Shown piece after piece: positions 45,243 through 56,548 of a stretch of DNA of 64,000 nucleotides. The notes beneath the pieces were generated by a model. It was not told the origin of the DNA. It was given only the letters and a program-made list of their open reading frames with translations, and searched no databases. The first letter of the stretch is position 1; the number at the start of each line of letters is the position of its first letter. Source of the stretch: Melampsora larici-populina 98AG31 (Eukaryota > Basidiomycota > Pucciniomycetes > Pucciniales > Melampsoraceae). The translations under genes were made by a program, and so were the position numbers. Location of the stretch: NCBI RefSeq assembly GCF_000204055.1, contig NW_006768775.1, forward strand, positions 1,720,850 through 1,784,849, written 5' to 3'.

Positions 45243-46011
45243 TTATGGTGACCACCGAGGTAGGTGTGCACCGCCGACCTAGAAAACAAACAAAGGACGG
45301 ATTAGTGAAAGGAGACTACAGAAAGGGTATCACTGGTCAGGCAGAGTGCGGACCTGCTCAATCATGACTTCGATCGTATCGTTATCGTTCATATCGAGCT
45401 ATATTCAAAAGTCCGGGTAAATTTTTTCAATAAGAAGTAAAAGGTCGATTTAAAGAAGCTAGCTCACGTCCAACGGCGTGTTCTATGGTTTCCGATCACG
45501 CGAATGTTAGTTCATATGTGCATTCAATATCATAATTCCAAGACTTACTTCTGGCTTCACTCTACACATTATCCGGAGTTGGTTGAGTTCATGGTACGAA
45601 ACAAGAAAAGAAGACAACAACGATCAGCGGGTTATACCAAATAATTTCCAACTTGCACAAAGCAAAAGACATGGAATCAAAGCCAGATGGAGCAAACGAA
45701 TCCCATCTCTTGGTCTTAAAAGGGGACAATCTCACTTGATGCCATCAAACATAAACCTAACTGAGCTCTTCATATGTCCAGCTCGTTCGGCGTAGGCGTC
45801 CATAAGTTTGCCGAGTTTTGTTGATGATTTGATTTTGAAGAACACCTCACTACCTTTACCATCGACGACTTTAATCTGATGTAGAGTGAGATTTGAAAGA
45901 AAGAAGATATGATTAGAATACGATGGAAAAAGACGCGAAAAAAAGATTTGAAGAAGATGAGAGAGTTACGTTGATGTGCTCTGGTGCTTGAGTTTGTTCT
46001 GAGTCGGACAT
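45243..46011 (-). CDS. SMT3: SUMO (Smt3-like ubiquitin-like modifier precursor)
   Basis: SUMO is attached to lysines of nuclear and other proteins after its tail is clipped. Six exons close to 96 residues: 46011-45970, 45875-45736, 45561-45549 (13 nt), 45482-45468 (15 nt), 45398-45354, 45278-45243. The reading is MSDSEQTQAPEHIN, IKVVDGKGSEVFFKIKSST, KLMDAYAERAG, SVRFMFDGIK, NTPLDLDMNDNDTIEVMIEQ and VGG. This matches SUMO from the flexible N-terminus through the beta-grasp fold to the di-glycine. The eight residues after GG (AHLPRWSP) would be removed by a Ulp-type protease. The two tiny exons are needed to keep frame and supply the loop TP-LD conserved in SUMO. All introns are GT-AG. Confidence 0.92.
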
Positions 46012-49000
46012 GGTGAGTTTGATTATAAGTTTGATTTGATTTGATTTGATGTTTTGTTCTTGGTGAATGGATTGTTTTTGATTTGGCAATGGTAGGTAAA
46101 GAGAAGTTGAAGTGGGATTGTGTATTTTGTAAAGTCGGATTTGAAAAACCAAGTGAATTTTTAAAGTACTACATAACAGAATCAGATCTTAACTAACCAA
46201 CAACTGCTCATGAATGGCTCATCATACCGATCCTCACTCTTGATCATTTGACCACTATCACTATCCTATCTACAACTCAATCCTCAATCCAAACTCACAA
46301 CTGATCAGCTCATATCAACTCAGCTGCTGATTTTCACTTGAGTGCTTGTGACCACTTCATCTCTCGCTCAACTGATAAGCCAAAAAAAAACTTCCCAGAC
46401 CTTCTCTTTGCGCAGCCTTCCTCAGATACCCAAGTAAGACATCTAGCATTCACTCGAAACTACCACTTCTCGATAGATTATGACTGAGAAGCGCTTAACA
46501 ATCTTTCGTATCTTGGATTGGTGTTGGTTTGGTCAAAACTCGGACTCGGCTGTTATCAAGAAGCAAAAAGATATCTGCAAGTAGGTCAAAAATGACACAT
46601 TCTTCAAGTTTCTGGGTAGAGTTCAGAGACTCCATAGTGGAGGTGGCAAGTTCCCAACTTTAGCACCCCTTTCAAGCTTAGAAAAGCAATGGAGCATTTC
46701 CCTCAAGAGTAGGCTGACAGTCCTACTCAATTTTGTACATTTACGATCAAGTCCGCAAGCAATATCAACCAGCTGTTTGGAAGACCGTTCCCAAATAACG
46801 CTGGCAAAAAGGCTTGTTGAATTAGATAATCTCTCACAAGTCTTGAAGACAATCCACACAGGTAGCCAAAAATCTCAAAGGATTTCATTTAATCAGTCAA
46901 TACTCATGGTGGTTGAAGAGAAGGTAAGTAAAAAAAGATAAACATGAAACTCAAGTAATGCTTTTGTTCAAGTTATTTTTTTGGATTGAATAAATGTTCA
47001 ATGAGTGATACATATACATAAATAAATCAGTAGGCTTCTTTTGCGATATAGACACACTCATATGGCAGCTGATTTGGCTCAAGCATCCAACATAGTGATA
47101 GGGACCCATGAAACTGGTACTAGATGATTGGAAGATGACAACTGTGATATAAACAAGCTGGGAGATACTTGAACTGATCATAAAGCTCAATAATCTGTTT
47201 TCATGTTGTAAGACTTAGGAATGAAAGAATTCTCATCAAACAATCCATGATATGTGTTCCATATATTCAATCCTATATATTGATCAGTTGAGTGTGACCA
47301 AAACATTTCCTGGATGATTTCCTTTTCTTGTACATGGAAAACCCCTACTGGGACCTGAGTAGAAGGATCAAGAAACCAGTCACATATTAGCAAAATTACA
47401 CAGAAGCAAGGATGAATTGAAGGAAGCAGGGGAAATTTTTATTAGTTTGATATACAAAAGAGTTGTGAAAATTAAAATGATTACTCTAATCAAAGAAACC
47501 AATCTGATTTGTGCTACATCATTCCTGATCTTGCTTGGTACTAGAGTTGCAGCAAATATGTATACCTCACTCCACTTGGCCTGTATCACACATTCACCCA
47601 TTAACAGCTGGATACCCTTATCAATTGGGAAGAGAGCTTACTAAGTGCTGATGCCCTTGAAGGAGCTCACTTGAGAAAATCACAGGTTCATCCCACTACC
47701 ATAGCTCTGAGTGATTTATTGCTAATATGTGTTCTGAATAGATAATTTCTGAAGCATCTGGTTTACTTCTAAAGATGTACTTTTACTGACATGATTGGGT
47801 GTGATATCAGTTCAATAATGCTCTCTAGAGCTCCAGGTAAGAATACCAAACCTCCATGAAGACTTTTGCACTTCATGACAGGCTAAAATTTCCTGTCTGG
47901 CTATATCAGAGGTCAAAAAATACCATGAACACAAGCATTGAGAAGCAAAAACAAGAGTAGCAAGATAAGACTTTGAGTTGTGACCAATCTCTTAAACCTA
48001 GATGAGCATCCTTTACAAAAGTCAGACTCTGGAAAATGTTTTTTCTGCATTATCCTAAGATATCATGCAAGCACTTGAGAATCTGTAGACAGGCTTTAGC
48101 TATTTGACAACTTCAATCAAATCATACCCTTGACCAATTCCAGGCTAAAGAAAATCAAGTCTCTTCACTTGGATAAATATCTACACTATGGAAAAAAGAA
48201 AACATAACTCAGCCTGAAAAGTATGGATGCTGTCACTCACAGAGAAAATTCTGATAACATGGACAATCTCAACGGTGATAATTTGATTCTTGCAAAGCAA
48301 AAGCTAAACCCTCCTGCCAGAATTCAACCTTGGCATCTTTGTCTGTCATCTTATTAGCTAACCCTCCCTTTGTCTTTTCAATTTTGCTTGTATTGGTCTG
48401 TCATAAATTCTCTGACAGCAAGAAAACAACGGCTTTGGAAAATAAAGCATGAGCTCACAAGTCACAACTAACTGAAGCAAGACACCTTTTCAATGCAACC
48501 AGTGACTGCTTAGCAGTGTCTGGACAGCACTCTCACCCTAGTGTCCTTTGAATGTGCTCCCTGCGCGGGCACCTGATCTGGGAACCCCATGACACGTGAT
48601 GTTACTAGCAGAGATTGTTGGAGATCTCGCTTTTGCGCATCAGATGCAATGGTATACTGCACAAGCGGCTGGCGCGAAATGATACAGTGTGGCTGTGTAA
48701 GCGGGAGGACGGTGTGATGGAGGCATGTCTGCTTCATCAACAAGAGTCAAAGGACAAGGCGGGAGTGGTACTCCTGGTAGATGTATAACGCTCCGCCGAA
48801 GTGTCAGAAGGAATCCAACCCCGCTTTGATCCAGGTCAGAATCAATCGACAACAATCTCAAAATACGGGGTGATGGGCTTGGGTTGAGCAGCATATGGGC
48901 CATGATGTACCACCATCAAGCGAGTAGGACAGGGGAGTATGAGAGCGCAGATACTTGACTTAAAAGCTGGAGGATGACTGGACACCGAGGCAGAACACCA

Positions 49001-49137
49001 GCGCATGTGAGAATAATTCATTGCATAGTTTTGAATAGGCTATCTCCAGGAAAGACCCAACGCCGGCTCTATGAAGTGGCCTGTGAGCGGCTGGCAATCC
49101 GATATTGAGGTGAGAAAGATGACCGTCATAGAATACC
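46012..49137. other. Intergenic, no gene seen
   Basis: About 3 kb of AT-rich DNA. Open frames at 46623-46859, 47187-47393 and 48510-48903 (all minus) lack motifs, splice context and coding-like composition. A gene fragment in 48.5-48.9 kb cannot be excluded, because that stretch is more GC-rich than its surroundings. Confidence 0.4.
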
Positions 49138-50001
49138 TTACTCATCCGTGTTGATCGTTGTCCGTTCAGACACGTAGATACCTGTGAAGAACAAGATGGG
49201 TGAATAAAGATACGATGATCGAAATGGGTAACCAAACGTACCATCAAGGAACTTTCGGATATCTTTGTTCTTGACCAGACATGAAGTGTGGATTGAGGCA
49301 GCGGATTGGGAGACTTTGTCGAGGTCGAGTCCTAGGAAATTGAGAAAATTGGGGTACATTGTAAGACAACGGTACTCGAAAGGAATAAAAAGCCGCTGCT
49401 GGATTGTGAGCTGGTGACCAACCTTCGAGGGTGATTTCATCCTTTTGGTTCTTGCTCTCAGCCACAGTGACACCATCCAACATAGGAACTTGTCGCACTC
49501 GCTTCTCACCCAAGAAATTTCGGATCTCGACTGATTTAGCATCATCGGCAATGATGATGTTGATTGGGAAATGTGCGTAGACAGATCGCATCTTGTACAA
49601 GAAACCTTTGGTGACACCGGTAATCATCTATGGACAACATCACGGAAGTGAGTGCTGAGTGAGTTGTGGATTGCGTATTTCACTCGACTGACGTTTTCAA
49701 CCAATGACTTGACGGTACGAAGACAGGCAACGTGTTTACGCCCACCGTGCCAGACAACAAATTTAACAACGAAACCTTTTGAGGTCTGGAGAAGCTTGAG
49801 GTCCATGTTGATGTGTTTAACATGCTGAAAACGAGTGGATCATGATATCATCAGCAAAGGCTTTCGGGACGATTGACTTGAACACAAACTTACCTTGACA
49901 AGCTTTCCCCTTGGGCCCTCCACGGTGATCTGTCGGGCCTTGATGGCGACCTTGACACCTTCCGGAACAATCAACTCCTCGTCTTTGTAGATATCCTTCA
50001 T
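49138..50001 (-). CDS. RPL9: 60S ribosomal protein L9 (uL6)
   Basis: This is a cytosolic large-subunit ribosomal protein. Five exons close to 192 residues, the usual eukaryotic length of about 190: 50001-49894, 49824-49693, 49627-49423, 49331-49242, 49181-49138. The sequence starts [20 protein letters not shown] and contains the uL6 lines [81 protein letters not shown] and a C-terminal half with [19 protein letters not shown]. All introns are GT-AG and no residue typical of the family looks damaged. The short first exon and multiple introns near the 5' end are typical of basidiomycete ribosomal protein genes. Confidence 0.96.
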
Positions 50002-50400
50002 GTTGGCCGGATTAGAAAGAAAAGAGGAAAAATACTGATACGTGCGAAGAAGATATTAGCTTCAATGCCAACCGGCAGTTTCCTCAGATTCTTGGTACTC
50101 ACGCGAAATAATTGAAAATCGTTTACCTGTGGAGGGGCTCTCTCAATCGGTGGGCGCCATCATGCTGCACTGGCCATCACTCGGTACCGCAAGATGAGCG
50201 TTTGTCACTGGAATAGGGTTAGGTTTCATGTGACTTTGACATTCGGCGGGACTCCGACCGAAGCCCACAGATCCGGGTCTCGGTCATAAACCCGCAAGCG
50301 AGTCTATTCCGATCAGATCCCCTCGGATAGTATCGCGCATTGACCTTGATGGCCAGGCAGTGCCGCCCTGCGCCGCCCTATCATCATGGAAGGTCACAAC
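50002..50400. other. Upstream region of RPL9
   Basis: The 5' flank is moderately GC-rich, with no further gene. It ends at the target duplication GTCACAAC (50393-50400) of the adjacent transposon. Confidence 0.4.
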
Positions 50401-50979
50401 TCTCGTGGTGGGCGCGAGGTTTGGATTTAGGGCGCGCCCAGCGCGCCTTCTAAATCTTTTCAAAGGCGCGCCTATAGTGGGGGCGTCAAGGGCGCGCCTT
50501 TTGAGTATGTAAAATCAAAAAAAATGGAAAAAATTAAAAAAAATCAAAAAAAATCAAAAAGGAACAAAAAAACTGTCAAAAGTGTTGCAAGGGGAAGCCT
50601 GAGGATAAATTCTTGCAGATATTTATTACTTGGATGGAGAACAATGGAAATTTTCAAAATTGAATATTGTAACTTTACAATACTGGCATTGAGCAAGCCT
50701 GCGGTTTTTGGTGCCGTGTTGATTTTTTCGACATAAGGGAACCTTTCCATCAGTTTCCAAAGTTTACAGTTGGTGAGATCCACTCAGATGGTGTCTCGGT
50801 ATTGTCCTTTGGCATGAATGGAGGTGGTGGGGTGTAAGAAAACAGCGAGAAAGCCCGAAAACGGCAGAACAGGCTGAAAGGGCGCGCCCACCCCATATTT
50901 CAACTTTTGGGGCGCGCCCTCACGCCTACGCCCGGGCGCGCCTCAAAGGCGCGCTTTTCACGCCACGCCCACCACGAGA
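50401..50979. mobile_element. 579-bp GGCGCGCC-rich non-autonomous transposon
   Basis: The inverted ends TCTCGTGGTGGGCG (14 bp) are flanked by a perfect 8-bp direct duplication GTCACAAC (50393-50400, 50980-50987). An 8-bp duplication fits hAT-type elements. Six or more GGCGCGCC palindromes sit in two clusters near the ends (about 50425-50500 and 50880-50950), around an AT-rich core with A-runs. No coding capacity is seen. It shares this unusual end composition with the element at 16804-17171. Confidence 0.75.
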
Positions 50980-50987
50980 GTCACAAC

Positions 50988-51793
50988 CGTCACAAATAAA
51001 TGCAAGTGTGCAGAAATATATTGGCCCAAGTTATTCAAGCAGAAGCTTCCGATAATGATTTTCACATTCCCTATCCAGTGGTGGTAAACATCCCAGTTAC
51101 TTCACTTTGCCGAATGCTATGGCATTTTGATGTGACATCAAATATAGATACAAAGTCTCGAGACAAAAGACAAGAGAGCACACGCAATAGTTGCTTTGTT
51201 GTACCAATTTATCTGCATACCCAAAGGTGACACAGCTTTGATAAAAATGGATATATATAGACGAGTGCACCATGTAACAAATCCGCTCAGCTCTTGCTGC
51301 TTTATATGAGGTCAGAGAGACATAGTGTTCCGGTCCTTTTTTCTCCGGTAGAGAAAGGTACATGTACAAATCCATATTTGACTCGTGAGTTTTTTACTTT
51401 TCAATGAAAAATAGGAAGATTGACTACAGTGTATATAAAATATAAAACTTGAAACATGAGAGAGACCTATAAAACCATAAAAATGCCAAAGAAATAATAA
51501 TCGTCCGTCTTGAAATTGATAAACAGATTTGATACCTCAGAGAATAAATAAAAGTATATAGTAAATATAAGAACAAAACATAATGCCAGCTTACCCCAAT
51601 GAATGAAAATACCTATGAACAATAACCAAGAAGATATAAACATATAAACACTCAAGTTGATCTTAGGCATCTAACTAAAGCCTAAAATTATAGGTTCGAA
51701 GAATACGCAGCTCAGAGTACATGTAAGAAGTGGGCCCTTAAGACGAGAGAATAATACATAGAGGGAATGAAGGGAGTCCAGAAGAAGAGAGCC
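50988..51793. other. Intergenic, no gene seen
   Basis: AT-rich stretch between the transposon and the 3' end of the membrane-protein gene. No supported coding region or repeat is seen. Confidence 0.4.
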
Positions 51794-53783
51794 TTAAGAG
51801 AGATCGTGACGTTGATATCCGGACGTATCGAGTAGATCCATTTCCATTGCTTTGTCTTCCTTATCAACATGAAGTTGGGATTGAGCTTTTCGTTGGGCCC
51901 AGGTTTGAAGAATATCAAAGTTGGGTTGGTCCAACTGCTCCGACGCCTGTGATTCGGTTACCTGCAGAACGCTCACTGTGAGCTCTCGGACAGGAGGCTG
52001 GGTGTTGTCTGGTTCTATGATCTGTGGAGGTGGCTGTCTTGAAAATCTGTTTTGAATGGAACGTCGTATTGACCAAGGATTAGGTTGGATGAGACGGATA
52101 GTCTGAGCTAGCGTTGCACCAATGACCCTAGCAAGTGCAATGAAACAAAGAATAGGGAAAATGTGTTCAAATTTTACTGTTAGCCATTTGAGCAGGAGAC
52201 ATCTCGAGAGCGGAAGATCCTTACAAATTCCCTATGATAGATACGATCACATCTGATGCCTGGCAAAGTCACTTCAAGTTAGTTTCTTTGTAGTGCAGAA
52301 AATTAATGGGATGTTCAGCACCCAACAAACCATCTCCCGGATCACGAGCCCTTCTCCAGACTGGCAATGGCCAGCCGATATATGTAGATACTGAATGAAC
52401 GTCAAGTGTATGAAGACTTTGTAAGTTAAACATCAACGCGAGGCCGGTGGCTGGTGTGTAACTCACTTCCCATACTAGCAGAGGCCATTCCACGATCAAA
52501 ACCGAATAAATGGTACCAGCGGTAACTAGTAGAGTGCGCATTTCTTTGCGACAATCGATTCGAGTGCCTCTTGTCATCTTTGATTGATGTTTTTGAGGTC
52601 CCTTCTTACTCTCATACCAGTCTTTTGGGGCAAATTTACGATATTGCTTCAATTGAATGTATGTGAAGATGATAAAGGGCGAATAAACCTGAATAGCGGA
52701 TGTTTCGCATTATGAGCTTTAGGTTTCTAAACGTGTGCATGATGTACGAAATGTTTACGAACCAGTAGAAGAGTACTGTTGAGTGCCAAACAAACAAATA
52801 TCCTGATCTTTAGCCAAGAGGAAAACCGATGCTATGGAGAGTAAACTTCAGTGATTTGCTTAGTGATCTCACTGATAAAGAAGCTTAAATTACTCACAAT
52901 GAGATGATCCAGCTTTTTTAATGGCATATTGGGAAAGTTTGACAATACTTCATAAGTCTGAGCATCATGACCGAGAGATTTGTCGGCAAGAGATTTTTCA
53001 ATGTAGTTCACTGCATCCGACAGTTGTATGTACTGATAATTGGCCAACGAGAAGACCGTCATGATAACTGCAATTCGCAAAGTTACTTGATCAGAACAAC
53101 TCTATATGTGAAGATCCATACACCAGAAGCCCACTGCTACTCACGCGCTACACCAATGATGGCCAGTCCAACGGACATGACATTGAGCATCATCACAACT
53201 GGTAAGGGGACAATGTTGAGCTTGCGATCCATTGAATTGGACTGCCAGGGCGGATCCCATCGTGCGCATATATATTGACAGGCTGTACTCCAACAGAAGC
53301 ACCTGAAAGTCGCCGATTTGATCAGTGCCAATACTGGATACCTTCCTTTGCGACGGTCGTAGGCGAAAGAACTCACCAAACTCCAATCCAGACAATGACA
53401 TACTTTATTCCAGGTATGTGCACCTTTGCTGCTGGATTACTGATACCATAATCAATCGCTAGCTGCATTCCTAGACCAGTGACGGCAACTTTTAAAGTGT
53501 CAAAAGAAAGAAGTTCCGTGAGTGAATGAAGCTCTCCGATCAATGTACACAGCCAAATTCTCAACTAAAACAATTTGGACATACAAATATCATAAAGTAT
53601 GCAGCACAGGGTGACGCAGCCGGTTGCATTTGGTCTCAGTACCCCGTCTTGTGTTAGTGTCGATCCGATTGCACCAGAAGATTGTTGGATCATAAGCCGT
53701 CGATGGAAACGATTGTGAAGAAAGGGTGATAGTTTCCCGATGAGCAAAATCTGTTCTTGCGTTGCTTCGGGTTTGTAATGCAA
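51794..53783 (-). CDS. Probable multi-pass membrane protein, function unknown
   Basis: Several minus-strand open segments separated by intron-like gaps read as one hydrophobic protein, but I could not fix every junction. The segments are about 53564-53380 (IWLCTLIGELHSLTELLSF to KYVIVWIGVW), 53300-53145 (including PLPVVMMLNVMSVGLAIIGV), 53070-52900 (AVIMTVFSLANYQYIQLSDA), 52650-52440 (including LLVTAGTIYSVLIVEWPLLV) and a hydrophilic tail ending at 51794 (LQVTESQASEQLDQPNFDIL). At least four hydrophobic stretches long enough to span a membrane are visible. The layout of several helices followed by a charged tail could fit a receptor or transporter-like protein; no family signature is recognised, and it does not resemble Ste3. 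The 5' end may lie further upstream. Confidence 0.45.
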
Positions 53784-56548
53784 GACTTACGCCGAGTGAT
53801 AGATGCCAAGGTAAATTTCTTGCTTAGAATCCGAAGCAAGAGCACAGATGAGGCCAGTAGGAGCATACTGGTTGATGGAATTATCCATCAATATACCATC
53901 AGGAAGTCTTACCCAAAGCTAAACAGAGAAGACTTACATGATATGTGCGAGCAACATAGTGATCAAAATGGCCCGCGCCCATTTGGGATTGCTTGGAGGC
54001 TATCAGTGTTTCAGCATAGAAGATGATCAGAGGTCTGCTCAGATATCTCGATCAAACGACGGGAGAGAATGTGACACTGCTCATGAAAATCAAAATGCAT
54101 ACTTCAGTCTTGGACCTTAGGAAGCTGTGGACAGCGTGGTAGACGTTGAGGGACGACGAATCGGACAAAGAAGTGACACAAGTCAAGTCAGGTGCGGTAT
54201 TTAGTGAGAGTCGAGACATGACTTCTAGAAAACTGCTGTAAATAAATTTGGATGCTGGCTAGTCCCAATAGTTCCGATAGACAGTAGACACTGTGGAATC
54301 GCAAACGAGGGGTTTGGTCCCTCCGATAAATCCAGCGGAACACTCTGTAGGTAGCACGTCGATGTGAGGGTATGTCGAATGGTTCTGGTACTTGTGCGAC
54401 AAATAAGCCAAGGTTGAAAATGATGCGAGGAGGGGCAAAGAGTTGAACAGGTGATGGAATGCTGATACCAAAGCATGGATCTATTCGCAGTGGTCTCTAG
54501 ACTTACACTGGCTCGAATCGGACTATAACTGAGCTGAAACACTACATCAACTCATTGCTTCAGCCAGTTTCAATCCGCATCTTAACCTAGCTGTCTGCTT
54601 GGAGTTGCAGCAAATTTATCAAGTGGGGCTCGCAGCGTTTGGAGTGATTTGGCTGCTCAGTGAGCAAGTTACAAGCTAGGTATCATCATCCAGTATTGCA
54701 GTTGCTCAGCCTCGACCGGATCTCAGAAAAACGTCAGTATGTACAAGATGTAGCCTTAGGGCAATGTTGGACGCCTCGTCAAGGTATCGATCGATGCAGA
54801 TTGGATCAGGATCACAAACCGTGCAGCGGCGAAGCGAGAGAAAAGTATGATTGGTGAAGGTCCACAGCACATGTTTGGTGTGTGTGGCCATGGGGCAAAC
54901 TTGGTAGGATGAATCAAAGGGTCCGTAAACGATAAGTTGGCGAGCTTTTTATAAATTGTTCGCCTCGTCAAACACGCCGGTCAATTCACAGCACCCTCCC
55001 CCGCACAACTGTTTCAACCCCTCCACAAAGTGTGAAACACACAGTCAGATACTGTCCTCTTCATTTGTTGCGTCACCAGTGCTGTCAGTCAGGTGAATTA
55101 CCGGTCCAATTCTTCTTCGCGTCCAACTTGGTGCAAAATCAATCGCCAAGAGTCTGTTGTGCGGGTGTGTTCTGCAGCTGATCATATAACGCAGATGGAA
55201 CATTTACGCCATCTGACTTCTTGATCACCATCATAGCCGAGCACATCTACGCTGATCAGATACTGAAACTGAGATCTCATCATCTCTTGAATTAAAAAAA
55301 CCTTGACAAAAAAGCTTGATGGACCTCGTTCGATCCGAAACTTTGAGGCGAGACACCGGGAGAGGAAACCACTAACACTGAGGGACGCAAGGAAACACAG
55401 CCGTTTATCAAGTGGGAGTTAAAATTTTCAAGCTTGCCTGATAAATAAATCTTTCCTTGATTGTCGGTAGATAGTTGCGCGCCTTGTTGCTGCATTCCAT
55501 GTTTACTGAAGGTTTGCTGAAGGTTTGATGAGAATTTGGTTATTTAAAATTATCTGCAAACTGCTCTATCAACAAGATATCCTTCAATAGGGGGTACAAT
55601 CAGTTTAACAACGGGCACTCCTCCGTCTATTTCTCAGCAGGAAAGATATGGCCTAAGGATATCTTAATTTATCTCAGCCTGATTGACTAGAGTTGGCATA
55701 GAAGGGGATGCAAAATTCTTAGGAACCAAATCATTGATTGATCAAGAATTGTAATTTGTTTGAGCAAACAGTCAGTTTTGAGAATTGAACAGTATCAGTA
55801 TATTACAGGCACCACAGTTATCTTTGAAATCCACATGAAACCTGGCATGACTTTCTCTTGAAACCTTCAATTGACAGAACCTCACACTTTTCAAAAAGAG
55901 CTGTGGAGTTTTCAAATATGCCTGTCTGCAGAATGATATTTCTATAGATACAAACTTCAAAGTGCATATCTTGCCTAGATTGATTCACCCTTACACCAAA
56001 TCAGGTTTTGTGTTAAAAAATGTATTTAAATTGTTCAGAGTGGTAAATATAACTTTCTTTGTAATTATCACCAGACCTCAAAACTCATAAGCTTTAAATA
56101 CATACCAGTAACATATGAACTTCTTTAAATCAAGGGTCACTGAGCTCAAACAAATTCATCTCAGCGATTACATTCTGAAAGGATACAAAATCCCTATTGT
56201 GCACAATCTATTTGATTTTTGTCAATTCAAAATTCATGAAATTTACAAAAGACTTCAAACAAATCATTTTTCAAGTGTACGTTTCATTTATTCCAGGTTA
56301 ATGCAATGATTCAATTTGTTCCACATCACTACACTCAACCCGCTGATTATCAAGTCTAATCAAAGTATAACATACAAAGTCACAAAGTCACAATTGAATG
56401 TCTTAGTCTTAACACCAAATCTCTACAAATCCTGGATCAATCATTCTATTCAGCTCTGATCCATTTCTTCCAAAGTTTTCGATTTCTCTCCATCATAATA
56501 TTTGATGATCACAATCTCACTCCCAACAAACATTGAACAAATCATTCA
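53784..56548. other. Intergenic; possible 5' exons of the membrane-protein gene
   Basis: No gene could be built. Frames at 54225-54542 (minus) might contain an upstream exon of the neighbouring membrane-protein gene, but no in-frame splice path was found. 55000-56548 is AT-rich with no recognisable feature. Confidence 0.35.

Noticed and set aside
53373..53783. Ste3-type pheromone receptor
   Set aside because: Hydrophobic segments exist, but the charged and aromatic landmarks expected of Ste3 receptors were not recognised.
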